Assembly (NCBI GenBank): GCA_949128115.1
Contig: OX421966.1
Span: forward strand, 65,531,416 to 65,595,415
Source of the DNA: Anaspis maculata
Lineage: Eukaryota; Arthropoda; Insecta; Coleoptera; Scraptiidae
Length of the DNA: 64,000 nucleotides
Direction: 5' to 3'
Made by a program: the position numbers and the translations under genes. The notes under the pieces are model-generated. The model was given only the letters and a program-made list of their open reading frames with translations. It did not search any database and was not told where the DNA came from. This document shows positions 10,561-20,179 of the stretch, in pieces. The number at the start of each line of letters is the position of its first letter. Positions within the stretch are counted from its first letter, which is position 1.

Positions 10561-11153
10561 AAAATGGAAAACAGCTTATGCACTGGCGGTAAAACTTTTA
10601 CCGGGCATAAAAATCAAAGTAGTTCGATATGGTCCACATTAATACTCCACTTCCATCATTTTTGTGGACCGCTGTACGTGTAGTTTATATTGAATGACGT
10701 AGGAAGAAATTTAGAGTTGGAAATAGTGAAATGTTGATTTTCTTGTTTCCCTTTCACTGAAAACAATTATTTCTTGAACTTGGAGGAAAATTATTGTCGG
10801 ATCAGGAGAATTCAGAAAAAATACTTGAAGAATCGTCAGTGCATGCTTATGGCACCATTTTACTTTTCATAAAAAATTAGAATTAAGCTAGCAGGGAGTG
10901 TTAAAAAATGGACAAAAATGTTGATGAAATATGAAAACATTTTATTAAATTAATAGGACGCTTTACATTTACTATTCTTATGAATGGGTCCATTGGTCAC
11001 TGCTTATCACAGTTTGGATTTGGCAGTCATCTTGTGGCGGGAAAAAATTATTTTAAATAAAGAATAAAACAGTCCGAGTAAAAATTTAAATTGGATAACA
11101 TGAGAGCGAAAAACGTGTGTAGGTATCTACCTCTTGTTGTATTATCTGCCGGT
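10561..11153. other. Diverged spacer with a weak inverted partner at 38.15-38.26 kb
   Basis: The block near 10,562-10,650 (GAAAACAGCTTATGCACT then GGTAAAACTTTTACCGG) is an inverted match to 38,165-38,262. Beyond that I see only weak similarity to the DNA right of X2, so the symmetry around the LTR complex may once have been wider. No gene. Confidence 0.4.
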
Positions 11154-11770
11154 TAGTCCGGATGTTAGGCGCCAACCACCTTGCATTTAATGATTAGGCA
11201 GTGCCGTCTGGTACGAATGTTGTACGTACCCATGCCTTAATTTTGAAGGGTAATGCCAGGATGTCGGTCCGTGCAGACGCCGTATACGGGGTGATCAAAA
11301 ATGCAAAAATTCCAACTCTTGAACCAAAAAATTTGGAGTCATGAAAATCTCCCTGTAGATCCACAATTCAATGCTCATCAAGTTGAAACAAGCCGTGCTT
11401 GGAAATTTTTAGCCGTTTTTTAAGTATTTTGAATTCAGTGGTCGGTTTCATGGGAATGGACATTTTGTAATAATTCAGTGATTTTCCAAGATATTTGGAT
11501 AAATCTTTGTATTTTCACAAAGAATGACCTCATGAATGAAATGTGATGTGTTGCCACCGTCCCCGCCTACTATTTTTGGAAATATGACAGCCGACTGCTT
11601 TTTTTCTTATGGTCGCCATTTTAAATTCGCCCATCATGAAATCAGTGAAAAATCAATTGAAACTAGTATTATTGGCCATGGGAAATAATCTGAATGCAAA
11701 AATAACCGTTCTCAGTAAGTCGACGTTGATAAGGTAAAACGGCGTAAGCGACATTTACCTCAATTTGCAG
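11154..11770. mobile_element. Family-X element X2, left arm
   Basis: Starts TAGTCCGGATGTTAGGCGCC and runs inverted to 37,494 back towards 35,040. Shared landmarks in order are the GTACGAATGTTG block, GTGCAGACGCCGTATAC, CCAACTC, GATTTTCCAAGATATTTGGA-like, GTGTTGCCACCGTC, the GGTCGCCATTTT core, AATGCAAAAATAACCG, and CGACGTTGATAAGGTAAAAC. A GGT trinucleotide flanks both outer ends (11,151-11,153 and 37,495-37,497 region), possibly a short target duplication. No enzyme is encoded. Confidence 0.65.
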
Positions 11771-12530
11771 GAAGCAGAAAAAACTGAATTGACAGAAATT
11801 TGTTTGCTCTCAATACTAATGAAAAACACTGGAGGGAGGATGTTTTTTTTTGCAATTTTACACACAAAAATATCTGTCATTGAGTAAATTGAACAAGAAA
11901 TAAATAAATAAAACTAAAAAATTGGCGCTTACGCCAGAAGCTCTATTCCATTGACGTTTACGCCATTATATGTTCGTCGCTTATGCCAATCGGACATAAC
12001 TAACATCAGTGACGTTTGGCGTTTACGCCGGCGCTTACGTCAACCGTAGCAGCAATATCATGATTATGATTAGCGTTTATAAGGGAAAAACGGCGTCAAC
12101 GCCCAAAATAAATTAGCGTTATGTTCGCTGAAATATCCGTTTTGAGAGATGTGAATCATTTTGATGGGCGATATTAATTAGGTTGAGAGCTTGAGAATGT
12201 TTTGAAATAGAAATTGTAAAAGCATTTTTCAGAATCCACCAAAAATGTCTGCATTTATTCAACATGGGGCTTTGGCGTTTACGCCTTTCAGTATTTTAGC
12301 TTATGGAATGACGTAAACGCCATTTTTTTAACGTGGATTCAGGCAGGGAAAGAGACGTTTTATCTTGTTGTGTTTAATGACTATGGATAAAGACAAATGT
12401 TTTTGTTATTATCATAAAAATTGGCTTACATTCACCACTTTTTTCCAATAACTTCTTGGAATTGAACTCGCCGTGCTAACGTTATGGCATACTGGCGCAT
12501 AAGCCAAACGGATCCGAACGGAAGGGATAT
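11725..12530. repeat. Region with dispersed GCGTTTACGCC-type palindromic motifs
   Basis: At least nine short motifs of the form GGCGTNTACGCC, GCGCTTACGCC or GACGTAAACGCC occur here (for example near 11,922, 11,953, 12,015, 12,095, 12,275 and 12,310), and again at 34,920-35,165 on the other side of the LTR complex. They are irregularly spaced, so this is not a simple satellite. It is probably the interior of element X2. The LTR complex inserted at its right edge. No gene is seen. Confidence 0.5.
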
Positions 12531-14473
12531 TGTTACCTTTTAGACTCTCCGGATGGAAATTTTGAGAATCTTTTATTCTACCCGGGGTAGAAAACGGGGC
12601 CAGAGAGACCTCTGGGGTACATCACCGCTACAGTATCGACTAGCTCAGTTCGGAAACATTACCGAGTGTGTCAGCGTTCTCGAATCACAAAGGGGCGCAG
12701 TGGCACGGCAAATTAAAAACCCTGATTTAGCAGTGACAAACATTTAATTATGAAATTACTCTAAATAAGTTTACAAAGGAGTACTAAACAACTAATCAAG
12801 AATTCGACGACTTATAGGCGATGAATATAATGTTTCTAAAATGAACTTGCCCGGCGAATCGTGCGACGTCATCAGCCCAGCAATCCCAGCCTCCAGATTC
12901 ACTGCTTCTCTGCCATGCTCCTCCAGGTTCGCAGCGAGTCGGCCCCTCTTGTCATGCCGTCCACCGGTAACAGGCCCGCACAGCTGTCGGGTATGTTTTG
13001 GGGAGAATTCTCCCTGGACGCCACCTTCCATGTCGCTGCTCCGGTGAGACGGTTGATTTGCCGTGAAAGGTCGGCTGCGGCATGACTTTGGGGCGTTCCC
13101 ACTGGACCTGGAACATGACAGAGAAACAGTAATCGGTCACAAAAAAAGGCATAAATTGCACGATGGCAAGGCCAATACACAGGCAACTAAGAAAAATAAA
13201 TCAGTTACATACAAGTCGCAATAACAGGTGGTATTGACTCGTCGCGACAGATAACCTCAAACATTCTGGCTTAATTAAACAAAATCGTGGAACCTGACAT
13301 CACCGCCTGTCAAATGGCCGACACGGCTGCCAACCTGACAGACGGCAAAGTCCATCGACAGCAGACATTCCCAGTCGCACAACAAACAAAAGTGAACGGG
13401 GTTTTTCGCGCTCGGCGCACGACCGCACAATCAATTGCCAAACTGACACCGTGCGAGCGAGACGGATAAACTTTCAATAATACAGGCAGGCATGGTACGC
13501 AGGTAGAGAAAAGAATCAAACATGAGAAAGACAAGCTTTTCGAAATGAACTTAACTTTTCCCGTACTCGAAGTCCGGCGGGTGAGTTAGATTCCGCGGGA
13601 CCCCACGAGCGAAGCTGGTAGAGTGCATTCGGTCGCCGACGGCCCGGGAGCACAGAAACATGCAGACGATAGCCCCCTTGGTCGTTGGACGACAGCAGCA
13701 CAAGTAGAGGTGGACGTTGGCGCTCTTCTGCGCGGGCGAGAGTGTAGATTGAGGGTTGGGCCCCCATGGGCATCCAAGGACAGCAGAAAACAGTTGTAGG
13801 GTGGACGTTAGCGCTCTTCTGCGCTTCCAAGGCCGCAGAAATATGGACGGAAGCGCTCTTCTGCGCGGGCGAGAGTGTAGATTGAGGGTTGGGCCCCCAT
13901 GGGCATCCAAGGACAGCAGAAAACAGTTGTAGGGTGGACGTTAGCGCTCTTCCCTACCTTGAGGGGGCGCGGGGTGGACTGGCGGCGCGTTCATCACACC
14001 GACGAGATTGGTACGGGCATCCGCAGGTGGACAGGGAAGCGGAGAGCGTCCTCTCATGAATCGACGAGCAGCCCCCCGCCGAAACGGCCTGTTCACAAAA
14101 ATGTACCAATAAAGAACCTGCTTTCCGGACGCAGATAACTTGAATTGAACATACCCAAGGCGCTCCTCTTTCAAAGTGGTGCACGCACCGTAAGTGTACT
14201 ACTCACACATGACGTTTTTCGATACACTGGTTCGAGGCGGAAAGAACGAAATCTGGACGCGGCCGGTTTTATAGGGACGCCGTTTCTTGCCCAAAAAAAA
14301 CTCCGCTGTTTTTATTCTCGACGGAACATTTCCATGGCCGGACACAGTCCGACTGTCACTGCCAACTCAGCGCCGAGAAAATCACCAGAACTGACCACCC
14401 CGAGTTCAGGTCCGGGCTCAATTTTTGAAGAAGGGCCTCGCACCCTGAGCGCTCGAAAATCGAGGCCGTAACA
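12531..14473 (-). repeat. LTR1 (3' LTR of the minus-strand gypsy element)
   Basis: 1,943 bp with TGTTAC...GTAACA ends. In sense (minus) orientation it starts TGTTACGGCCTCG, has TATAAAA at 14,277-14,283 about 190 bp in, an AATAAA signal near its end, and ends CTAAAAGGTAACA at 12,531. A segment of about 100 bp (13,720-13,820) is directly repeated at 13,853-13,952. It is preceded in sense by the polypurine tract. The many 60-119 codon frames inside repeat identically in all three LTRs and are not genes. It differs from LTR2 at only a few sites by eye. Confidence 0.92.
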
Positions 14474-14486
14474 TCACCCCTCCCCT
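14474..14486 (-). promoter_or_regulatory. Polypurine tract of the minus-strand element
   Basis: In sense the sequence AGGGGAGGGGTGA lies directly before TGTTACGG of LTR1. This is the usual primer site for plus-strand DNA synthesis in LTR retrotransposons. Confidence 0.85.
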
Positions 14487-14537
14487 AAAATGGGAGATTT
14501 GCCTCAAATCGAACCTTCAACGCCGCAACAAAAAAAA

Positions 14538-14785
14538 ATTTTGGTACCTCCTTTGTACAGTCGCGAAGCCCTGACGAATTTACATTGTTGCCAAGAAGAG
14601 AATGCAACAAATAGGTTTTATATAAAATGTCGCCAAACTCAGCGACTACACCTTGACAAAGGGAGTGCAACAAATATGGTAAAAAAAAATTTGGTACCTC
14701 CTTTAAACAGTCGCGAAGCCCCGACGAATTTACATTGTTGCCAAGAAGAGAATGCAACAAATAGGTTTTATATAAAATAACTTTG
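14538..14785. repeat. Insert with 91-bp direct repeats, only in the minus copy
   Basis: Copies at 14,538-14,628 and 14,688-14,778 are almost identical (TTGGTACCTCC, GTCGCGAAGCCC, AGAGAATGCAACAAATAGG). The plus-strand copy at 32,885-32,930 reads straight through this point, so it is an insertion of about 245 bp. Its origin is unknown. Confidence 0.7.
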
Positions 14786-15904
14786 ACCTGTTTATAGTGG
14801 TCGGCCGAGATTAAAAATCCCACGTGGCCGCTGCCACTGACAAAAAATGAACTTTTGGTTAAACCAAAACAAAATTAAACTGGCAGTTCTCGGGTTTGAG
14901 CCACCCATCCCACCGAACAATCCCCCACCACTGACGCGGCCCGATGGACGCACTGACCAGTCTCAGGCCAGACCGTGAGCGTCTCGCGCTGGATGTTAAA
15001 GGCACGTCGTGACCACCCACGACCTATAGCCCTCGGCCCGACAGCACATCCACCACCCAGGCATGTGAAGCTTGGGTCAAACCCTCGCCTACTCCGCACT
15101 ACCCCACACCAGCGGCAGAAAACCGAACGATAGGGTAAGCTTTTCGCCCCTCTGAACAGCCAGGAAGACTCTAACCAAACAAACAAACGTGTTCGGGTTG
15201 TCACAGCGAACGATCAGGCGCTGACAAGAAAACTACAATGCTCACTCGTGGGGGTACTGCCGAGGCGAAGTCGCACAGTCCCGAACCCATTCACAAGGAA
15301 TGCAGGACCCAACGAGTAGCATACAACACACGCGAAACCCTAACAGCATCAACGCCTCCCATTCGCTCCTGACAACCCTCGGGCCATCACCCTAGACACG
15401 TACCAACAGGCAAATAGTTGGATTTTCGTGCAACACCCTTGCACACCCAACTGCCGCCACGAATACTACCAGTTTTACCCTATCACACAAAAACAGAGAC
15501 ATCGACTTCCAAGAATCGATTCTCTCGCTCCGCTGGTGGTACAAACCACGGAAGGCTCCAGGCACAATTCGGACAGACTGTTGCACAAATCCTGCAGACA
15601 GCAGATCGGCTGTGTCGCCATAACCCAAAAAAAAAAACCACAGCCTGTCCACACGCATCTACGCTTCTTCACTTGTCGAAGAATCAAATCCGCATGGCGC
15701 GGGACAGCTGTCAACTTCCACACGGGAAAGCATGGCCGACACCAACCCCCCAACAGCACAGTTCTGTCCAACCGTCACCCACACCCTCCGCGTTTTCACA
15801 CAGCGCACTCCTGGGAGTTTTAGGAGGACTTGTACCCCAAAGGTTGAGCAGACCTCTTGGCGAATTTCTTGCCCCAACCAAGCGGGCATACGTCAATACG
15901 GAAA
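14786..15904 (-). other. 3' non-coding region of the minus-strand element
   Basis: Lies between pol and the polypurine tract. It matches 31,088-32,885 in the plus copy in reverse. No envelope-like frame with signal peptide, furin site or membrane anchor is present in sense; the 218-codon frame at 15,418-16,074 is antisense to the element and low-complexity. Confidence 0.65.
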
Positions 15905-16603
15905 TTACTCGTCATCAAGCGGCGCAGTCTTCAGATCGCTGGCGTGCCAGGCACCAGCAGGACGACCGTCCAAGTCCTCGAGCTCATAGAGCCAACGGTT
16001 CACGCAACGTCGAACACGGAAGGGGCCGACGAATTTTGGGGCCAGTTTGGCCGCAAATCGCTGTACCGCGCTAGACAAGACTTTATTTCGACGGAGCACC
16101 AATTGTCCCACGTCGAAGGTAGCGTCGCGACGCCTCAGATCGTAGCGCCGTTTTGCTACCTGTGCCGCAGCGCGAAGTCGGTCGTGAACCCTTGAAAACA
16201 AATCCGCCATGTGTTCGGCGCGCTCTTCTGGATTCACTTCCAACCCCTCCAAGTTGGCACGACGGTGACGAGTTCCGTGCAGAAACATTTCTCTTCCGAA
16301 GTTCAGAAAATATGGGCTCCGTCCAGTCACTTCATGTTTGGCAGTTCGCAGTGCACACCCAATTTGGGCAAGGTGGCGGTCCCAAAACCGATGATCTCGA
16401 TCACCTTGGTCCATCAGAACTGCACGCAGCACGGTCTTGAAGTTCCGATTAACTCGTTCGGCCTCATTGGACTGCGCATGGTATAACGGGTTGTACCGGG
16501 CGGTGATTCCATACTTCAGGAGCAGTCTCTCCATTTGTCGACTTCGGAATTGCACCCCATTATCCATCTGAATCGCCGCAGGTACTCCATAGACCAATAG
16601 GAC
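15905..16603 (-). pseudogene. Second copy of the integrase C-terminal half
   Basis: A 670-bp segment (15,934-16,603) repeats 16,714-17,383 with no difference seen by eye. It encodes the stretch from VLLVYGVPAAIQMDNG through the GPF module (KFVGPFRV) to the true pol C-terminus TAPLDDE. It contains the second catalytic Asp and the Glu but not the first Asp or the zinc domain, so it is not a working integrase by itself. Its frame opens upstream in gag-derived sequence read in the wrong frame, so expression is unlikely. Confidence 0.85.
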
Positions 16604-16713
16604 CCGAGGCACTCGGGTCCTCAGCAAGTAAAGGCACAGCCCGACGGGTCGCCTCAGGGTCGGACACACCCTCAGACAAATCAACCAGTGCCCCGACACG
16701 TGGTTCTACCATC
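16604..16713 (-). repeat. Gag-derived spacer between integrase copies
   Basis: About 110 bp match gag positions 21,274-21,383 in the same orientation and lie exactly between the two integrase copies. The joints show one-base or no overlap with the parent sequences. This is what two template switches during reverse transcription would leave. Confidence 0.85.
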
Positions 16714-19700
16714 GATCGCTGGCGTGCCAGGCACCAGCAGGACGACCGTCCAAGTCCTCGAGCTCATAGAGCCAACGGTTCACGCAACGTCGAACACGGA
16801 AGGGGCCGACGAATTTTGGGGCCAGTTTGGCCGCAAATCGCTGTACCGCGCTAGACAAGACTTTATTTCGACGGAGCACCAATTGTCCCACGTCGAAGGT
16901 AGCGTCGCGACGCCTCAGATCGTAGCGCCGTTTTGCTACCTGTGCCGCAGCGCGAAGTCGGTCGTGAACCCTTGAAAACAAATCCGCCATGTGTTCGGCG
17001 CGCTCTTCTGGATTCACTTCCAACCCCTCCAAGTTGGCACGACGGTGACGAGTTCCGTGCAGAAACATTTCTCTTCCGAAGTTCAGAAAATATGGGCTCC
17101 GTCCAGTCACTTCATGTTTGGCAGTTCGCAGTGCACACCCAATTTGGGCAAGGTGGCGGTCCCAAAACCGATGATCTCGATCACCTTGGTCCATCAGAAC
17201 TGCACGCAGCACGGTCTTGAAGTTCCGATTAACTCGTTCGGCCTCATTGGACTGCGCATGGTATAACGGGTTGTACCGGGCGGTGATTCCATACTTCAGG
17301 AGCAGTCTCTCCATTTGTCGACTTCGGAATTGCACCCCATTATCCATCTGAATCGCCGCAGGTACTCCATAGACCAATAGGACTCGCTCCTCCAACAACG
17401 TACAGACGATTTGCGCAGTCGCAGTTCTGACAGGGAACAGGAGGCAAAACTTGGTGAATACGTCCGTGACGACCAGGACTTGGGTGTGGCCCTGTGTGGA
17501 ACGTGGCAACGGTCCAAACAGGTCGATGGCCAATTTTTGCCACGGTCTCGTGGGCGGATCGGCAATGGCCATCAATCCAATTGGTCGCTGATTCGATGGT
17601 TTGACAGCTGCACACACTCGGCAACGTGTCACGTAGCGTCGCACGTCTTCGGCAAATTTCGGCCACCAATACTGTTCCAGGACTCTTGTTCTGGTCCTGT
17701 CGATCCCCAGATGTCCAGCTGTCGGGTCGTCATGACACTCACGGAGCAGCTGTTGTCGAATTTCGGTCGGTGGTATAATTTTCCAGTTGGAATCACACGT
17801 GTCCCATCTGGTCGTTCCCATCTTCTTGAAAAGCTGTCCATCGGCGATTCTGAACAACGGATACTGGTCTGGAGAGCGTTCCACGTTCTCCAACAAACGC
17901 CGATACCACGCATCCGGTCCATTATAGGGCACTGACGGCGCCTCAATCGCAGCGACTGACGTTTCCACAGCAACGGCACGAGACAAAAAATCTGGGACCA
18001 CGTGTTCTTTCCCTTTTCGGTGGACGATCGTAAAGTCATACGGCAACAGTCGCAGAGCCCATCTTGCAAGACGTCCCTGTGGGTCCTTCAAGTTGTGAAG
18101 CCACAGAAGGCTGTGGTGGTCCGTGATGACCGTGAAGGGTCGTCCCTCAAGGTAAAACCTCAGCTTCTCTACGCCCCAGATCACCGCAATGCACTCGCGT
18201 TCGGTCGCCGAGTACTTGCGTTCCATCGCCGTCAACGATCTGGAGGCATAGCAGATGACACGTTCTCCCTCTGACGTCCTCTGTGTCAACACAGCGCCAA
18301 GGCCGTAGCCGGACGCGTCAACTTGCAAGATGAAAGGTAAGGTGAAGTCTGGACGTGCCAAAATAGGTGAAGAAATCAGGCACTCCTTTAAATGTCGAAA
18401 AGCCTCGTCACATTCGCCAGTCCAAACGAAATCACGCCCCTTTCTGGTCAAATCGGTCAGTGGTGCAGCGACGCTCGCAAAGTCTGGTACGAACCGTCGG
18501 TACCACGAGGCCAAACCTAAAAAGGCACGGACCTCTTTCACGTTCGTAGGTGGCGCAATTCCAGCGATGGACTTGACTTTGTCAGGGTCTGTCCTGAGAC
18601 CATTTCCATCGATAACGAAGCCAAGATATTTGAGTTCAGGTCGACACAGTTGGCACTTATCCGCTGAAACGATTAGACCGGCCTTTTGGAGTCGATCCAA
18701 TACGGTGTTGAGCAATTTCAGGTGAGTGTCAAAATCGGCTGCAGATACCACTATGTCGTCCAGGTAGACCCAAACGTTGGGTTTTAGGTCTTCTCCTAAA
18801 ACCGTGTCAATAATTCGTTGCCACATGGCTGGCGCGTTTGTCAAGCCGAAGGGCATCCTCACAAACTGGTACAGACCTCGGCCCTGGACGGTGAATGCTG
18901 TCAAAGGGCGCGACTCTGTAGCCAACGGTACTTGCCAATACGCACTCTTGATATCCAGCGTCGACAGATATCGAGTGTTGTGCAGATTGTCCAAGATGGC
19001 GTCAATGTTGGGCAAAGGGTAGGCGTCCTTGACGGTGACCGAATTTAAACGACGGTAGTCGATGCAAAATCGCTGAGTGCCATCCTTTTTCGGAACAAGG
19101 CACACTGGTGACGCCCAAGGACTGCTAGACGGCTCCACCACATTCAACGACAACATCTTGTCCAACTCTTTGTCGATCAGCTCCTGTCGATAAGGCGACA
19201 CTCGGTACGCTCGCTGCTTGACTGGCTCCGTGCCAGGATTCAAACGAATTTCGTGCTGGATCTTCAGTGAACCCAAAGTCTTCGGCAACTGTCGCAATCG
19301 GTGTCCAATCGTTTTGTTCAACTGTGCCCTCTCGGCATGAGTCAACTCGGTTCCCGAAGATTCGATGCAGTAAACCTCGGTGTCAGTCGGTGCAGCAAAA
19401 TGCCAGATGTCGCGTGTCACATCAGGTACCAATCCCATCAGGCGCCAAAAGTCGATTCCGAGAATCACGGGATGTGGAATGCTGGGCACGACCAGTGCCG
19501 ATACCACACGACATCTTCCCTCCAGCTCCATGGGCACCTGGATCGCACCAAGGCAGCTGCAGGAAGTCCCATTGGCCACTAAACAGGAAGAAGGTCCTGG
19601 TCCCAAGGTGACTCCGCAACTCTTCAAAAACTCCCAGCCAGGCTTGCCAAAAATTGTGCTCGTAGCACCGCTGTCGAGTAATCCAAGCAATGGCTGGTCG

Positions 19701-20179
19701 TACACCTTCAGACGGACGTAGGGTCTGCGATCCTGTGGAACGTGTGCGAAGACAAAATCAAGTTGCGCAGGTAGCGAAGAATTTTTTGAATCCTCGTCGG
19801 AATTAGCTGATGAAGGCATGCTGGTTGTTGACATGCTGGATGTTGTTATAGTGGGGGCCGTCGAAAATTTCGATGACATGTTCGCTGTCGATGTTTCCAA
19901 TGTTGACATAGTAGGGGTGTACAAAAGTTGTGCCGACATGTTTGATGTTGACAATGATGTCGAAGACAAACTTGGTGTAGACGTAGTTGGTGTTGACATA
20001 ATTGGTATTGACATAATCGGTGTAGACAATTTCGGGTTAGACATGATCGGTGTAGACAATTTCGGGTTGGACACGATCGGTGTAGACAAAATTGGTTGAG
20101 ACGTTTTCGGTGGCGTCCGCTTCAATCGATGCGCCACCGGAGTGCTAGGCGGACTCGCTAGACACTCCCAGGGGCGTTT
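16706..20179 (-). CDS. pol: Pol polyprotein of the minus-strand Ty3/gypsy element (altered C-terminus)
   Basis: Made by -1 frameshift from gag at 20,176-20,182. In order it holds a Ser/Thr/Pro-rich linker of tandem STPIMSNPKL-like units, an aspartic protease (LLDSGATS, ILGID), reverse transcriptase with the YLDD box, RNase H (QVDASGYG, ITDHH), the HHCC integrase zinc domain (HDDPTAGHLG...CRVC), and the integrase core (LAIDLFG, QMDNGVQF, NEAER) with a GPF module (KFVGPFRV). These copy genomic RNA into DNA and insert it in the nucleus. The order RT-RNase H-integrase is that of Metaviridae. The frame is intact, but the last residues LKTAPLDDE are replaced by RW because of the gag scrap at 16,604-16,713. 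No envelope gene follows. Confidence 0.92.
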   Translation of the reverse strand, partial: KRPWECLASPPSTPVAHRLKRTPPKTSQPILSTPIVSNPKLSTPIMSNPKLSTPIMSIPIMSTPTTSTPSLSSTSLSTSNMSAQLLYTPTMSTLETSTANMSSKFSTAPTITTSSMSTTSMPSSANSDEDSKNSSLPAQLDFVFAHVPQDRRPYVRLKVYDQPLLGLLDSGATSTIFGKPGWEFLKSCGVTLGPGPSSCLVANGTSCSCLGAIQVPMELEGRCRVVSALVVPSIPHPVILGIDFWRLMGLVPDVTRDIWHFAAPTDTEVYCIESSGTELTHAERAQLNKTIGHRLRQLPKTLGSLKIQHEIRLNPGTEPVKQRAYRVSPYRQELIDKELDKMLSLNVVEPSSSPWASPVCLVPKKDGTQRFCIDYRRLNSVTVKDAYPLPNIDAILDNLHNTRYLSTLDIKSAYWQVPLATESRPLTAFTVQGRGLYQFVRMPFGLTNAPAMWQRIIDTVLGEDLKPNVWVYLDDIVVSAADFDTHLKLLNTVLDRLQKAGLIVSADKCQLCRPELKYLGFVIDGNGLRTDPDKVKSIAGIAPPTNVKEVRAFLGLASWYRRFVPDFASVAAPLTDLTRKGRDFVWTGECDEAFRHLKECLISSPILARPDFTLPFILQVDASGYGLGAVLTQRTSEGERVICYASRSLTAMERKYSATERECIAVIWGVEKLRFYLEGRPFTVITDHHSLLWLHNLKDPQGRLARWALRLLPYDFTIVHRKGKEHVVPDFLSRAVAVETSVAAIEAPSVPYNGPDAWYRRLLENVERSPDQYPLFRIADGQLFKKMGTTRWDTCDSNWKIIPPTEIRQQLLRECHDDPTAGHLGIDRTRTRVLEQYWWPKFAEDVRRYVTRCRVCAAVKPSNQRPIGLMAIADPPTRPWQKLAIDLFGPLPRSTQGHTQVLVVTDVFTKFCLLFPVRTATAQIVCTLLEERVLLVYGVPAAIQMDNGVQFRSRQMERLLLKYGITARYNPLYHAQSNEAERVNRNFKTVLRAVLMDQGDRDHRFWDRHLAQIGCALRTAKHEVTGRSPYFLNFGREMFLHGTRHRRANLEGLEVNPEERAEHMADLFSRVHDRLRAAAQVAKRRYDLRRRDATFDVGQLVLRRNKVLSSAVQRFAAKLAPKFVGPFRVRRCVNRWLYELEDLDGRPAGAWHASDRW
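19980..20096 (-). repeat. 18-bp coding minisatellite in the pol linker
   Basis: Tandem degenerate units encode Ser-Thr-Pro-Ile-Met-Ser or Asn-Pro-Lys-Leu repeats between the frameshift and the protease. The Asp/Val-rich frame seen on the opposite strand is its shadow. The same array lies at 27,675-27,800 in the plus copy. Confidence 0.75.
20139..20168 (-). promoter_or_regulatory. Frameshift-stimulating stem-loop
   Basis: In sense, GGAGTG-T-CTAG pairs with CTAGCACTCC: ten base pairs, one bulged T and a nine-base loop. It starts seven bases after the slippery heptamer and contains the gag stop codon in its 5' arm. A second possible hairpin CGGTGGC/GCCACCG follows. Confidence 0.75.

Noticed and set aside
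11725..12530. Simple tandem satellite
   Set aside because: The GCGTTTACGCC motifs are not evenly spaced and the DNA between them is not repeated.
12553..14471. Many 60-119 codon frames in the LTRs
   Set aside because: They recur in all three LTRs on both strands, have no domains, and overlap each other; GC-rich LTR sequence gives long chance frames.
15418..16074. 218-codon plus-strand frame, considered as an envelope or accessory gene
   Set aside because: It is antisense to the element, low-complexity (Pro/Ser/His), and overlaps integrase on the other strand.
19818..20099. Asp/Val-rich plus-strand frame
   Set aside because: It is the reverse shadow of the Ser-Thr-Pro minisatellite in pol.
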